Shown: positions 39,414 through 49,343 of the stretch, piece by piece | Layout of the letters: the number at the start of each line of letters is the position of its first letter | How positions within the stretch are numbered: the stretch's first letter is position 1 | Source: Streptomyces lanatus | Lineage (GTDB): Bacteria > Actinomycetota > Actinomycetes > Streptomycetales > Streptomycetaceae | Reading direction: 5' to 3' | DNA: 64,000 nt | NCBI RefSeq assembly: GCF_014655715.1 | Contig: NZ_BNBM01000026.1 | Span: 62,001 to 126,000, forward strand | Position numbers and translations under genes: made by a program | The notes under the pieces: model-generated | Database searches by the model: none | The model's input: only the letters and a program-made list of their open reading frames with translations | Told to the model about the DNA's origin: nothing

Positions 39414-40601
39414 GTGTCCCCAGCTCCCTCTTCCCTGCATCTCGCCGTAGCCCTGGACGGCACCGGCTGGCATCCCGCGTCTTGGCGTGAGCCGGTGGCC
39501 AGCCCACGCGACCTGTTCACCGCCGCCTACTGGGCCGACCTGGTCACCGAGGCCGAGCGAGGTCTCCTCGACTTCGTGACCATCGAGGACGGCCTCGGCC
39601 TTCAGTCCTCCCACTTCCTGGACCCGGACGAACGCACCGACCAGGTACGGGGCCGACTCGACGCCGTACTCATCGCCTCCCGAGTGGCCCCGCTGACCCG
39701 GCACATAGGTCTGGTGCCGACGGTGGTGTCGACCCACACAGAGCCGTTCCACATATCCAAGGCGATCGCCACCCTCGACCACGTCAGCACCGGCCGCGCC
39801 GGACTACGGGTCCAGCTCACCGCCCGCCCGAACGAGGCCGCCCACTTCGGCCGCCGCGAGATCCCGCGCATCGACGCCTACGACCAGCCCGTGATCCACG
39901 ACCTCTTCGACGAGACCGCCGACTACGTGGAGGTGGTGCGCCGCCTCTGGGACAGCTGGGAGGACGACGCCGAGATCCGGGACACCGCCACGGGCCGCTT
40001 CATCGACTGCGACAAGCTGCACTACATCGACTTCGAGGGCAGGCACTTCAGCGTCAAGGGCCCGTCCATCACACCCCGGCCGCCACAGGGCCGGCCGATC
40101 GTCAGCGCCCTCGCCCATGACACCGTCCCCTACCGGCTGGTGGCCCGCGCCGCTGACGTCGGCTACATCACCCCGTACGACGCCGACGAGGCCCGCGCGA
40201 TCGTCGCGCAGATCCGCGCCGAGCAGAACGTGGCCGGGCGAGCCGCCGAACCCCTGCATCTCTTCGGTGACCTGCTCGTCTTCCTCGACGACGACCCGGG
40301 CGCCGCGACCGCACGCCGGGCGCGGCTCGACGCGCTCGCGGGGGAGCCGTACACGAGTGATGCCCAGATCTTCGCCGGTACGCCCTCCCAACTCGCCGAT
40401 CTGCTCCAGGAGTTGCAGGGCGCGGGGCTCTCCGGATTCCGGCTCCGACCCGCCGTCGCGGGGCACGACCTCCCGGCGATCACCCGAGGGCTCGTCCCCG
40501 AACTCCAGCGCCGGGGCGTCTTCCGCCGTGCCTACGAGGCCGACACCCTGCGCGGGCTGCTGGGCCTGGCCCGCCCCGCCAACCGCTACACCGAAGCCTG
40601 A
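39414..40601 (+). CDS. LLM-class flavin-dependent monooxygenase
   Basis: The protein is 395 aa of the luciferase-like family: LHLAVALDGTGWHPASWR at the start, HIGLVPTVVSTHTEPFHISKAIATLDHVSTGRAG in the core and ITPRPPQGRPIVSALAHD near residue 225. It is close to NtaA/DszA/SnaA-type enzymes. It starts at GTG 39414 with AGGAAGG upstream. It lies behind the importer genes and before a second LLM gene, so the two may act on the imported compound in turn. It needs an FMN reductase; the only one seen in the window is ssuE at 14123. Confidence 0.88.
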   Translation: MSPAPSSLHLAVALDGTGWHPASWREPVASPRDLFTAAYWADLVTEAERGLLDFVTIEDGLGLQSSHFLDPDERTDQVRGRLDAVLIASRVAPLTRHIGLVPTVVSTHTEPFHISKAIATLDHVSTGRAGLRVQLTARPNEAAHFGRREIPRIDAYDQPVIHDLFDETADYVEVVRRLWDSWEDDAEIRDTATGRFIDCDKLHYIDFEGRHFSVKGPSITPRPPQGRPIVSALAHDTVPYRLVARAADVGYITPYDADEARAIVAQIRAEQNVAGRAAEPLHLFGDLLVFLDDDPGAATARRARLDALAGEPYTSDAQIFAGTPSQLADLLQELQGAGLSGFRLRPAVAGHDLPAITRGLVPELQRRGVFRRAYEADTLRGLLGLARPANRYTEA

Positions 40602-40620
40602 GCCGGAAAGGACCGCAGCC

Positions 40621-41979
40621 ATGACGAAACCCCTGAAGCAGATCCACCTGGCCGCCCACTTCCCCGGCGTCAACAACACCACCGTGTGGAGCGACCCGCG
40701 CGCCGGCAGCCATATCGAGTTCAGCTCCTTCGCCCACTTCGCGCGGACCGCCGAACGCGCCAAGTTCGACTTCCTGTTCCTCGCCGAGGGACTCAGGCTC
40801 CGTGAACAGGGCGGTGAGATCTACGACTTGGACGTGGTCGGCCGCCCGGACACCTTCACCGTCCTCGCCGCGCTCGCCGCCGTCACCGAGCATCTCGGGC
40901 TGACCGGCACCATCAACTCCACCTTCAACGAGCCCTACGAGGTCGCCCGACAGTTCGCCAGTCTCGACCACCTCTCCGGCGGCCGCTCCGCCTGGAACGT
41001 CGTCACCTCCTGGGACGCCTTCACCGGCGAGAACTTCCGCCGTGGCGGCTTCCTGCCGCAGGAGGAGCGCTACTCCCGGGCCAAGGAGTTCCTCGCCACC
41101 GCGAACGAACTCTTCGACTCCTGGCACGGCGACGAGATCCTCGCCGACCAGGAGACCGGCACCTTCCTGCGGGACGCCAAGGCCGGGGCCTTCGTCCACA
41201 CCGGGCAGCACTTCGACATCCACGGACAGTTCAACGTCCCGCGCTCCCCGCAGGGCCGCCCGGTCATCTTCCAGGCCGGGGACTCCGAGGAGGGCCGCGA
41301 GTTCGCCGCCGCGGAAGCCGACGCCATCTTCAGCCGGCACGGCACCCTGGAGGCCGGCCAGGCCTTCTACACCGACATCAAGTCCCGGCTCGCGAAATAC
41401 GGCCGCCGCCCCGACCAACTGCTCATCCTGCCCGCCGCGACCTTCGCACTCGCCGACACCGACGCCGAGGCCGAGGAACTCGCCCGGGAGGTGCGCCGTC
41501 AGCAGGTCAGCGGAGCCACCGCCCTCAAGCACCTGGAGTTCGTCTGGAACCGGGACCTTTCGGCCTACGACCCGGAAGGCCCCCTCCCGGACATCGACCC
41601 GGACGTCGGCGACGACCACATCTCCAAGGGCCGCGCCCAGGTCCGTATGTACCGGGATCCGATCGCCACCGCCCACGAGTGGCGCGAACTCGCCGAGGCC
41701 AACAAGTGGTCCATCCGCGACCTGGTCATCCACACCGGCAACCGGCAGAACTTCGTCGGCTCCCCGGCCACCCTCGCCCGGACCATCGACGAGTTCGTGC
41801 AGGCCGACGCGAGCGACGGCTTCATCCTCGTCCCGCACATCACGCCGACGGGCCTCGACGAGTTCGCCGACAAGGTGGTCCCGCTGCTCCAGGAGAAGGG
41901 CGTCTTCCGCACGGAGTACGAGGGCACGACCCTGCGCGACCACCTCGGCCTGGCCCACCCCGAGAACGTGCCCTCGTGA
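40621..41979 (+). CDS. NtaA/SnaA/DszA-family FMNH2-dependent monooxygenase
   Basis: The protein is 452 aa. Family blocks are LAAHFPGVNNTTVWSDPRAG, FDFLFLAEGLRLREQGGEIYDLDV, NSTFNEPYEVARQFASLDHLSGGR and AWNVVTSWDAFTGENFRRGG. DszA opens dibenzothiophene sulfone, NtaA attacks nitrilotriacetate, and SnaA acts in antibiotic synthesis; in a SAM-controlled operon with an importer, C-S bond oxidation is likely. The ribosome binding site GGAAAGGA lies 9 bases before ATG. It is the last gene of the operon, with a strong terminator at 42003. Confidence 0.92.
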   Translation: MTKPLKQIHLAAHFPGVNNTTVWSDPRAGSHIEFSSFAHFARTAERAKFDFLFLAEGLRLREQGGEIYDLDVVGRPDTFTVLAALAAVTEHLGLTGTINSTFNEPYEVARQFASLDHLSGGRSAWNVVTSWDAFTGENFRRGGFLPQEERYSRAKEFLATANELFDSWHGDEILADQETGTFLRDAKAGAFVHTGQHFDIHGQFNVPRSPQGRPVIFQAGDSEEGREFAAAEADAIFSRHGTLEAGQAFYTDIKSRLAKYGRRPDQLLILPAATFALADTDAEAEELAREVRRQQVSGATALKHLEFVWNRDLSAYDPEGPLPDIDPDVGDDHISKGRAQVRMYRDPIATAHEWRELAEANKWSIRDLVIHTGNRQNFVGSPATLARTIDEFVQADASDGFILVPHITPTGLDEFADKVVPLLQEKGVFRTEYEGTTLRDHLGLAHPENVPS

Positions 41980-42002
41980 GGTGGTGGGTGCGGGACGCCG
42001 GC

Positions 42003-42053
42003 GTGGCCGGGAAAACGTCACCCTCCCCCGAAGGTGGCGTTTGTCCCGGCCAC
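42003..42053 (+). terminator. Terminator of the SAM-controlled operon
   Basis: A long hairpin pairs GTGGCCGGGA and ACGTCACC with GGTGGCGT and TCCCGGCCAC around a loop of about 10 bases, followed by TTTCCCC. It lies 23 bases after the last gene and may also serve the convergent metallopeptidase gene. Confidence 0.85.
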
Positions 42054-42111
42054 TTTCCCCGGCGCCGGACTGTGGACCGTCCCGTCCGGGCGCGTCAGCG
42101 GCTGTGTACCG

Positions 42112-43197
42112 TCACCAGCACATGACCGCCGTCTCCCCCGACCCCCAGCCGGCATAGAGGCGCACCCGGACGAAGTAGCGGCGGCCCTTGACCAGGCGCG
42201 CCTTGAGCATGGCGTTGTGCGGGGTGCCGCCGTCGTCCCGGCCGGTGAGGTAACGCGGCTCCCCGTCGCGTTCCTCGAAGACCACGACGACGGTGTCGCT
42301 GTCGCCGAAGGTGCCCACCGTGTACTCACGGGTCTCCGGCGGCTCGACGACGAAGTCGGCCTGCTCCGCGGGGCCCAGCCGCAGCGGAACCGACCGGAAG
42401 GGCACCAGCTCGCGTGGGCCGGGCGCCTGGGCCGGCGGATACCAGCGGCGCACGAACTCCTTGTCGGCCCGGGACAGCACACCCGGCGGATTCAGTCCTC
42501 CGCGGAACTGCTCCGGCTCCAGGATCAGCCCGCCCGAGAACGGGTACTCCATGATCGACTGCGGGTCCCAGACGGAACCGTTGACCTCGTTCGCGTCGAG
42601 CTTGCGCAGGATGTTGAAGAACGTCTTGTCCCGGCTCCAGAAGTTCGGCGGGCCCGCCAGATCGGCGTACACGGCCTCGTCGTCCCAGTGGATGCCGGCG
42701 AACGGGCTCTGGTGCTCGTGCAGCATGCCGAGCGCGTGCCCGATCTCGTGCAGGGCCGTCCCGCGCTCGCCGGGCACGGTCAGATCCCAGCCGAAGTTCA
42801 TGGTGCGCTCATTGAGGCCGAGCCGCAGCGAGTCCTTGCCGACGGTCGACCAGGAGCCGTCGCCGAGCTGGAACCCGATCCGCAGCTCGGCCTCCGAACG
42901 GTCGCGCACCTCCACGAACGACAGCCCGATGCCGAGGCCGTGCCACTCCTGGAAGCACTCGCGCACGACGTCCTGCTGCTCCTTGCTGCCGGTCCACGTC
43001 ATGTGCCGCATCTCACCGGTCTCCGGGTCGGGGATCGGGGAGACATCCGATTCCCGGTCGAAGAAGTAGTAGTGCAGCACGGTGCCGTTGACCCACATCC
43101 GGCGTCCGCTGATGAGCGCGTTGAGCCGCTCGGCGGCCAGCCCTGGGGCGAAGGCGGGCGCCGACTGCTGCGCGAGCGAGCAGTAGCGAGCGGTCAT
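42112..43197 (-). CDS. M12-family (astacin-like) zinc metallopeptidase
   Basis: The protein is about 361 aa. The zinc motif HEIGHALGMLHEHQ begins at about residue 150 (H150, H154, H160 with catalytic E151), and the Met-turn is SIMEYPF. A pre-C-terminal beta domain is seen after residue 270 (REYTVGTFGDSDTVVVVFEERDG). I see no signal peptide with the ATG at 43197; a TTG 54 bases upstream would add a basic tail but no clear signal. The protein may therefore be cytoplasmic. It is divergent from the LuxR-type gene; the gap is 95 bp. Confidence 0.85.
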   Translation of the reverse strand: MTARYCSLAQQSAPAFAPGLAAERLNALISGRRMWVNGTVLHYYFFDRESDVSPIPDPETGEMRHMTWTGSKEQQDVVRECFQEWHGLGIGLSFVEVRDRSEAELRIGFQLGDGSWSTVGKDSLRLGLNERTMNFGWDLTVPGERGTALHEIGHALGMLHEHQSPFAGIHWDDEAVYADLAGPPNFWSRDKTFFNILRKLDANEVNGSVWDPQSIMEYPFSGGLILEPEQFRGGLNPPGVLSRADKEFVRRWYPPAQAPGPRELVPFRSVPLRLGPAEQADFVVEPPETREYTVGTFGDSDTVVVVFEERDGEPRYLTGRDDGGTPHNAMLKARLVKGRRYFVRVRLYAGWGSGETAVMCW

Positions 43198-43292
43198 GGC
43201 GAACAGGTTGCCGTCGACCCGCCCCGGGCGCCTGAGTCGGGGGCTACTCAAGTACGCGTGTATCAGGTGTGAGTCACCGTGCTCATACTGGC

Positions 43293-45098
43293 GTGACGAT
43301 TTTCGAACGCGACGCGAAGACCCTGGATCTGCCTTGGCCGTTCACCGGCCGGGAGGACGAACTCGACCTGGTCCGGGGCGCCCTGGGCGCCGGCCGGCAC
43401 GGCATCGTGATCACGGGCCCGGCCGGCAGCGGCAAGACCCGCCTCGTCACCGAGGCCGTCCGCGGCGCCGACTTCGCCCGGGTGGCCGGCACGCCCGAGA
43501 GCCGCGGTATCCGCTTCGCCGCGTTCGCCCACCTCGTCCCCGAAACGGCGTCCCTGCACGGCGCGTTCCAGCATCTCTCCGACGTACGACTGCTTCTCGT
43601 CGACGACGCCCATCTGCTCGACGACGCCTCGGCCGCCCTCGTCCACCAGCTGGCCGTGCACGGCCGCACCCGTCTCCTCGTCGTCACCACCGACGGCACC
43701 CCCGCCCCGGGCGCGATCACCCGGCTGTGGACCGGCGAACTCCTGCCCCGTCTCACCCTTGAGCCGCTGCCCCGCGAGGACACGGCCCGGCTGCTGGCCG
43801 CCGGCGCCCTTGAACCGCTCACCGTCAACCGGCTGCACCGCCTGTGCCAGGGGGACCTGCGGCTGCTGCGCGAGCTGGTCGGCGCGGTGCGCGAACGCGG
43901 ACTGCTCACCCGCGTCCCGGACACCGACGAATGGGCGTGGCGCGGCCCGGTGCCGATGACATCGACCGTGCGCGAGCACACCGCGCACCTCCTCGACCGC
44001 ACCTGCCCCGAGGAGCGCGAGGCCCTCGAACGCCTCGCCTTCGCCGAGCCCCTGCCGCTGGACCTGGAGGCGGACCGACTCGACCTGCGCGCCCTCGAAC
44101 ACCTTGAGGCCGCCGCGCTGGTCCACGTCGACGACCAGGGCACCGTCCGCCTCGCCCACCCCCTGCACGGCCCGGTGCTACGGGCCGCGGCCGGCCGCCT
44201 CCGGGCCAGACGCCTGGCCCGCACGCCCGAGCAGTGGGAACCCGCGCTCGACTCCGAGCAGGCCGCGCTGAACCGCCGTATCGACACGGCGGACGTCCGT
44301 GCGATGCCGACGCCCGTGGGGGAGTGGCTGGCCGCGGAAGGCACACCGGTACCGGCCGGATACGCGGCCGTACGCGCCCGCTTCGCACGACTGCGCGGCG
44401 AGCTGCGGGAAGCGGCTGCCTGGGCCCGGGAGGGCCTGCGCGCCGCCACCGACGACCCCTCCTGCCACCTCGAACTGGCCCTGGCCGCGGAACAGTCGGG
44501 CGACACGACAGCCGCGCACCGAATCCTGGGTGGCCGCCCCGACGGGGGTGGGGCGGCCATCCGGTCGACGAGGGCTGGGGGCGGGTCGGTCCTGGGCGTC
44601 GTCGGCGGCGACGCCTACGACGCTGTTCGCCTGGGCGCCCCCGAGCAGGCCGCGGCCCGTCTGACCGGGGTGTTCGCCGCACACGCCGACGCCCTGGCCC
44701 GCGCCGACGGCCCGGCGCTGGACCGGGTGGCCGAACAGCTGCGGGAGCGCGGCTTCCTGCTCTTCGCGGCCGAGGCGCACGCCCAGGCCGTACGGGCCCA
44801 CCGTGACCCACGTGCCGCCCGCGCCTCGCGCATGCGTGCCGTGGCCCTGGCCCGCCGCTGCCAGGGCGCCCGTACACCGGCACTGTCCGGCCTGGTCCTC
44901 GGCGAACTCACCGCCCGCCAACGGGAGATCGTCACACTCGCGGCGACGGGCCTGAGCAACCGCCAGATCGCCGAGAGGCTCACCCTGTCCGTCCGCACGG
45001 TCGGCAACCACCTCTACAGCGCCTACGCCCGCCTCGGCGCCGGCGACCGGGGTGCCCTGCCGTGGCTCGTGGACCAACCGGACGCACAGCCCGCGTGA
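43293..45098 (+). CDS. LuxR-family regulator with N-terminal ATPase domain (LAL-like)
   Basis: The protein is about 601 aa. The P-loop GPAGSGKTRLVTEAV is near residue 40, Walker B LLLVDDAHLLDD is near 100, and the C-terminal LuxR HTH is LTARQREIVTLAATGLSNRQIAERLTLSVRTVGNHLYSAYARLG. It is shorter than typical 900-aa LAL proteins because the middle helical repeats are few. GTG at 43293 has CATACT 4 bases upstream, so it may be leaderless; GTG at 43269 is the alternative. The tail repeats CTCACGC three times after the stop. It is convergent with the CHAT gene. Target unknown. Confidence 0.87.
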   Translation: MTIFERDAKTLDLPWPFTGREDELDLVRGALGAGRHGIVITGPAGSGKTRLVTEAVRGADFARVAGTPESRGIRFAAFAHLVPETASLHGAFQHLSDVRLLLVDDAHLLDDASAALVHQLAVHGRTRLLVVTTDGTPAPGAITRLWTGELLPRLTLEPLPREDTARLLAAGALEPLTVNRLHRLCQGDLRLLRELVGAVRERGLLTRVPDTDEWAWRGPVPMTSTVREHTAHLLDRTCPEEREALERLAFAEPLPLDLEADRLDLRALEHLEAAALVHVDDQGTVRLAHPLHGPVLRAAAGRLRARRLARTPEQWEPALDSEQAALNRRIDTADVRAMPTPVGEWLAAEGTPVPAGYAAVRARFARLRGELREAAAWAREGLRAATDDPSCHLELALAAEQSGDTTAAHRILGGRPDGGGAAIRSTRAGGGSVLGVVGGDAYDAVRLGAPEQAAARLTGVFAAHADALARADGPALDRVAEQLRERGFLLFAAEAHAQAVRAHRDPRAARASRMRAVALARRCQGARTPALSGLVLGELTARQREIVTLAATGLSNRQIAERLTLSVRTVGNHLYSAYARLGAGDRGALPWLVDQPDAQPA

Positions 45099-45131
45099 CC
45101 TCACGCCTCACGCCTCACGCCGAACCAGCCG

Positions 45132-47741
45132 TCAGGTCGCGCCGAAGGCCGTGAACGCCCACCCCGTCGCCCGGTGCAGGGCGTCGCCCGGCAGTGACGC
45201 CCGGGCGTCGCGGAGGGACTCAGCGAGGGAGAGGCCCTCGCTGAGTGCCTTGTGCAGGGCGAGCATCAGGGGTACGACCGCGGCGTCGTTGACGGGGGCC
45301 GTGCAGGCCACCACGCCCGCCGTGCCCAGCGGCAGCAGCGCGGTGACCAGGCCGAGCAGTTCGTCGGCGCCGACCGAGGCGAAACGGGCGGTGTCGCAGC
45401 AGGACAGGATGATGCGGTACGGGCTGCGGTCCAGGCGCTCGAAGTCGTGCACGATCAGCGGCCCGTCGGCCATCCGCAGGGACGAGAACAGGGGGCCGTC
45501 CGCGCGGAACGTGCCGTGCGCGGCGATATGTGCCAGCGCCGCCCCGTCCAGCTCCTCCAGCACCCTCGGCACACGTGCCTCGGCGTGTTCCAGGACGACG
45601 GCACCGCCGTACCGCCCCGCGAGATGCGGCACCTCCGCGCCGCCCGTGGCCAGCCCCGGCCCGCGCACCAGCACCTGACGGCCACCAGGCGGCGGCTCGG
45701 TCTCCCGGGCGCGCAGCCAGCCGCTCGCCGACGGGGACACGCTCAGTACGCGGTCGCGCAGCGACGGCAGCAACGCCCAGGGCACCCGGTGCAGTCGGGC
45801 GGGCGGCACGACGACCACGGGGCCCTCGCCCAGGTGGGCCGCCGCCGGGCCGAGCAGCAGTTCCTCCAGGCGCCGCCCCGCCGCCTCCACCACCGGCAGC
45901 CGCGCCTCCGCACCGGGGTGGGCCAGCCGCCGCAACCCGGCCTGGACATGCTCGGCCTCGGTCTCCGCCTCGGCCAGCAGCCCCGCCTCGAACCGGCGCA
46001 CCCGTCCCTGCCCGCACAGCAGCACCTGAACCCGCCCGTCCAGCACGGCGAGTTCGAGCAGTCGTACGCCGTCGTCGCCCAGCCGCTCAAGCAGCCGGCC
46101 GGGGTCGAAGCGATGGCCGTCGCCGGGTGTGTCGCCGCGCAGATGCAGTGTGCGGGAGCGGATCTCCCGCTCCAGGCGCCGCTGTTCGCGCTCCAGCGCC
46201 GGAACCGGACGGGCCTCCCGGCGCGCCTCCTCCGCGCGAGCCGCGATCTCACGGAACGCGGTCAGTTCGCGCTGCAGCTCCGGATCGGCCGGCGGCCGGG
46301 TCGGCGGAGTGGACAGCGCCGTGTTCCGCCAGCGCTCGCTCCACACCAGCAGTCTGCGCGGACTGCCCGAGTCGAGGCTGGCCTGCTGGGCCAGCGCGGC
46401 CAGTTCGGCACCCTGGGCGGTGGCGCGGGCCCTCAACTCCGAGGCGCCCAGCGTCATCCGGTGCGCGTCGAGCACGTCCAGGCCGCGTCGGCACGCCTCC
46501 AGGACCCCGCGCCCCGAACCCGCCGCCCGCGCCCGCAGCGCCTGCGCCGCCCAGCCCGTCATCCGCGCCAGCGGCGGCCCGCTGTGCCTGCTGCGGGCGG
46601 CGACGCCCAGATGCCGCTCGGCGTCGGCCCGCCACCCCAGGGTGAGCGCGATCCGGCCCGCGAGGAGCGAGGCCTCCGGCGCGGCCGGCGCGCCGAACGA
46701 CGCCAGCCGGTCGGCGACCGCCACCGTGTCGGCCACCAGCCGCCCCGAACTGCGCCCCGCCGCCACCCGCGCCTCGATCAGCACCAGCCGGGCATGCGTC
46801 TCCCACCAGGAACGCCGCTGCCCCGCGAACAGCCGTACGGCCATGTCGGCGCGCGCGATCGCTGTGTGCGCGTCACCCGCGAGCCGGGCGGCCTGCGCGG
46901 CGGCCAACAGCAGCTCCGCCTTGCGGGTGGACTGGCCGCCGATGCCGTCGAGCACGGCGATCGCCGCATCCGCCTCGGCCAGCGCCTCCGGGGCGAGACC
47001 GGCCGCCATCAGCACCTCGCAGCGGCGGATGTTCAGCATGAACGTCGGTGTGCCGAGCTTGGCGTAGCGCTCCTCGGCCTCGTCCAGCAGCCGCAGCGCC
47101 ACCGGGATGTCACCCGACCGGAACGCGGCGAGCCCCCGGCTCTCCACCGCGTCGGCCTTGTCGTGCTCCTGGCCCGTGGTGTCCCACAGCGCCTCCGCCG
47201 CCGTGAAGTCGGCGTCCGCCCGGTCCACCGCGCCGAGCGCGAGATGCACGGTGGCGCGCAGCGTCAGCGCCCGTGCCGTCCAGATGACGTCGTCCATCTG
47301 CCGCAGCACGGGGATCGCCCGGCGCACGTCCTCCAGCGCCTCCCGGTGATGGCCGAGGACCCAGCGGGCGTAGGCGCGGCGGAACAGCACCCGCGCGCGC
47401 GTGTGCCCGCTGCCGCGCTCGATCCCGCGCTCCAGCGCGGCCAGCCCCTGCTGAGTGCGCCCCGCATGCACCAACGCGACCCCGAGCGCCGCCAGGACGT
47501 CGGCCTCCCGGTCGGCCGACTCCGAGCGTGCCGCGAGATCCCGGGCACGCCGAAGATGCTGCAGGGCGATCCGCATGTCGCCCCAGTCCCGCTGCCAGAT
47601 GCCGATCACCTGGTGGGCGACGGAGGCGTGCAGGGGCGAAGGATCGGCGTCGAGCAGCCCCTCCGCCCTCGCCAACGCGTCGTTCGGGGCGGCGAACACC
47701 ATCGGCAGCAGTTCGAGAACCGAGTCGCTTCCCGCTGTCAC
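45132..47741 (-). CDS. CHAT-domain protease with TPR-like N-terminus
   Basis: The protein is about 869 aa. Residues 1-450 are alpha-helical repeats of TPR type (ALGVALVHAGRTQQGLAALERG; ALTLRATVHLALGAVDRADADF). The C-terminal CHAT caspase-like domain has the catalytic pair His in LAHIAAHGTFRADGPLFSSL (about residue 738) and Cys in YRIILSCCDTARF (about 779). CHAT proteins cut partner proteins on a signal and are linked to immunity and cell death. The GTG at 47741 has TACCAT 7 bases upstream, so it is probably leaderless; an ATG at 47777 is possible. It is divergent from the S8 protease gene. No partner substrate is obvious other than the neighbouring genes. Confidence 0.88.
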   Translation of the reverse strand: MTAGSDSVLELLPMVFAAPNDALARAEGLLDADPSPLHASVAHQVIGIWQRDWGDMRIALQHLRRARDLAARSESADREADVLAALGVALVHAGRTQQGLAALERGIERGSGHTRARVLFRRAYARWVLGHHREALEDVRRAIPVLRQMDDVIWTARALTLRATVHLALGAVDRADADFTAAEALWDTTGQEHDKADAVESRGLAAFRSGDIPVALRLLDEAEERYAKLGTPTFMLNIRRCEVLMAAGLAPEALAEADAAIAVLDGIGGQSTRKAELLLAAAQAARLAGDAHTAIARADMAVRLFAGQRRSWWETHARLVLIEARVAAGRSSGRLVADTVAVADRLASFGAPAAPEASLLAGRIALTLGWRADAERHLGVAARSRHSGPPLARMTGWAAQALRARAAGSGRGVLEACRRGLDVLDAHRMTLGASELRARATAQGAELAALAQQASLDSGSPRRLLVWSERWRNTALSTPPTRPPADPELQRELTAFREIAARAEEARREARPVPALEREQRRLEREIRSRTLHLRGDTPGDGHRFDPGRLLERLGDDGVRLLELAVLDGRVQVLLCGQGRVRRFEAGLLAEAETEAEHVQAGLRRLAHPGAEARLPVVEAAGRRLEELLLGPAAAHLGEGPVVVVPPARLHRVPWALLPSLRDRVLSVSPSASGWLRARETEPPPGGRQVLVRGPGLATGGAEVPHLAGRYGGAVVLEHAEARVPRVLEELDGAALAHIAAHGTFRADGPLFSSLRMADGPLIVHDFERLDRSPYRIILSCCDTARFASVGADELLGLVTALLPLGTAGVVACTAPVNDAAVVPLMLALHKALSEGLSLAESLRDARASLPGDALHRATGWAFTAFGAT

Positions 47742-47850
47742 TCCACGGATGGTAGTTGCCCCGGAACCATGCCACACCGGTTTGGTGCTGTATCAATCAG
47801 CCACTCGCGCGCTCTGACTGACGATTGCTGCCTCAGGGGGAGGACACGCC

Positions 47851-49284
47851 ATGGCACCACAGCGATTCCACGAGCAGTTCGAGCACATGCAGCGCTGCAT
47901 GCCCGACGTCCCGCTCGCGATGGGACCGGACGACTCCGCCGAGTTCATCTACGAGAAGGGCTACGTCCTCGTCCGCGACGGCGAGGACGCCCGCATCGTC
48001 GAGGACACGGTGCGCGCGCACTTCACCGCCGAGCCCGACCTGGTGCAGGACCATGTGCGCCGCGCCAGTCCGCGGACCAACCGCTCGGGCATCACCCGCA
48101 TCCAGGTCGGCGACCCCGGCGAGGGCGACCGGCGCGGCGACCGCACCGTCGCGCACGCCCTGCGTTCGCTGCGGGAGACGGAGGGCCGCGCGGGACGGCG
48201 GCTCGTCAGCCGCAACCACCTCGTGGGCATCACCGGTGTCAACTCCTGTCCCGGTGACGAGCCCGCGCCCGCCCTGTTCGCCGACGGCACCAACCCCGCG
48301 GCGGCCGAGGGCGTCCACGACCCGGACAGCGCCGTCGGCGTCCTCGTCGTCGACACCGGCCTCGTGCACGACTACCGCGCCTTCCCGCTGCTGGCCCACA
48401 CCGAGGGCGACACCCAGGTCCAGGAGTGCGACGACCAGGGCATCCTCCAGCAGTACGTCGGCCACGGCACCTTCATCGCCGGGCTCGTCGCGGCCGTCGC
48501 GCCCAACACCAGCATCACCGTCCGCAACACCCTCCATGACGCGGGCGCCATCCTGGAGTCCGAGTTCGGCGAGAAGCTCTTCGAGGCCGTCGACGAGGGC
48601 GGCTGGCCCGACATCCTCAGTCTCTCCGCCGGCACCGCCAACGGCCGCACCGACGGCCTGCTCGGTGTCGAGGCCTTCATGCGGGAACTGCGCGACCAGC
48701 GCACCCTGCTCGTCGCCGCGGCCGGCAACAACGGCAGCGCCACGCCGTTCTGGCCCGCCGCCTACGCCGACCAGCCCGACTACCAGGACGTGGTGCTGTC
48801 GGTCGGAGCGCTGCGCGGCGACGGCGAGTTCGGCGCCTGCTTCAGCAACCATGGCGGCTGGGTGAAGGTGTACGCGCCCGGTGAGCGCCTCACCAGTGCC
48901 CTCACCGGCTTCGACAAGCCCGTGCCGTACGTGTACCAGCACTCCACGTACGACGCCTGCCGGTACGGCTTCGGCTATGCCTGCACCTGCGTCTCGCCGA
49001 GCCACACCGGCGTGCTGAGCGAGCAGGGCGGCAACGCCAAGCCCGACCAGGTGATGTTCGAGGGGTTCGCGCACTGGAGCGGCACCTCGTTCGCCACGCC
49101 CCTCGTGGCCGGCATGATCGCCGCCCATATGACCGCGCAGCGGGAGGGCGACGCGCGGGTCGCCCGCTACAAGATGCTCGCCGCGAACTCCGAGTACGCG
49201 GAGGTGCGGGGGGCGCATGTTCCCGCGCTCCGCCCCGCCACCTGGCGTCCTGCCTCCGTCACCCAGCCGGCTCCTCGCTCATGA
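47851..49284 (+). CDS. Subtilisin-like S8 serine protease, apparently cytoplasmic
   Basis: The protein is 477 aa. The catalytic triad is D168 in VLVVDTGL, H205 in YVGHGTFIAG and S413 in GTSFATPLVAG, with the oxyanion Asn in AAAGNNGSATPFW. There is no signal peptide or classical propeptide; the first 150 residues are hydrophilic. It contains a Cys-rich loop (YDACRYGFGYACTCVSPSH) near residue 365. The ribosome binding site is GGGGGAGG. It overlaps the sigma factor frame by 4 bases if that begins at 49281. Together with the divergent CHAT gene it forms a two-protease cassette. Confidence 0.9.
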   Translation: MAPQRFHEQFEHMQRCMPDVPLAMGPDDSAEFIYEKGYVLVRDGEDARIVEDTVRAHFTAEPDLVQDHVRRASPRTNRSGITRIQVGDPGEGDRRGDRTVAHALRSLRETEGRAGRRLVSRNHLVGITGVNSCPGDEPAPALFADGTNPAAAEGVHDPDSAVGVLVVDTGLVHDYRAFPLLAHTEGDTQVQECDDQGILQQYVGHGTFIAGLVAAVAPNTSITVRNTLHDAGAILESEFGEKLFEAVDEGGWPDILSLSAGTANGRTDGLLGVEAFMRELRDQRTLLVAAAGNNGSATPFWPAAYADQPDYQDVVLSVGALRGDGEFGACFSNHGGWVKVYAPGERLTSALTGFDKPVPYVYQHSTYDACRYGFGYACTCVSPSHTGVLSEQGGNAKPDQVMFEGFAHWSGTSFATPLVAGMIAAHMTAQREGDARVARYKMLAANSEYAEVRGAHVPALRPATWRPASVTQPAPRS

Positions 49285-49343
49285 GGGTCGGAACCATCCC
49301 CTCCGCGGCGTACGATGACTTGCCGTACACGAGGGGTGGGACT

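Noticed and set aside
45104..45120. Three CTCACGC direct repeats after the LuxR-type gene, considered as a CRISPR or att-like repeat
   Set aside because: Units of 7 bases with no spacers and no associated genes; most likely simple sequence between convergent genes.
45252..48257. Rightward open frame of about 1000 codons opposite the CHAT gene
   Set aside because: Composition is Arg/Gln/Gly-rich with no domain, and it is antisense to the CHAT/TPR protein with its His and Cys catalytic motifs.
49281..49343. ATG at 49281 as the start of the sigma factor
   Set aside because: It would overlap the protease stop, but the ribosome binding site GAGGGGTGGG before GTG 49344 and the usual sigma N-terminal length favour the later start.
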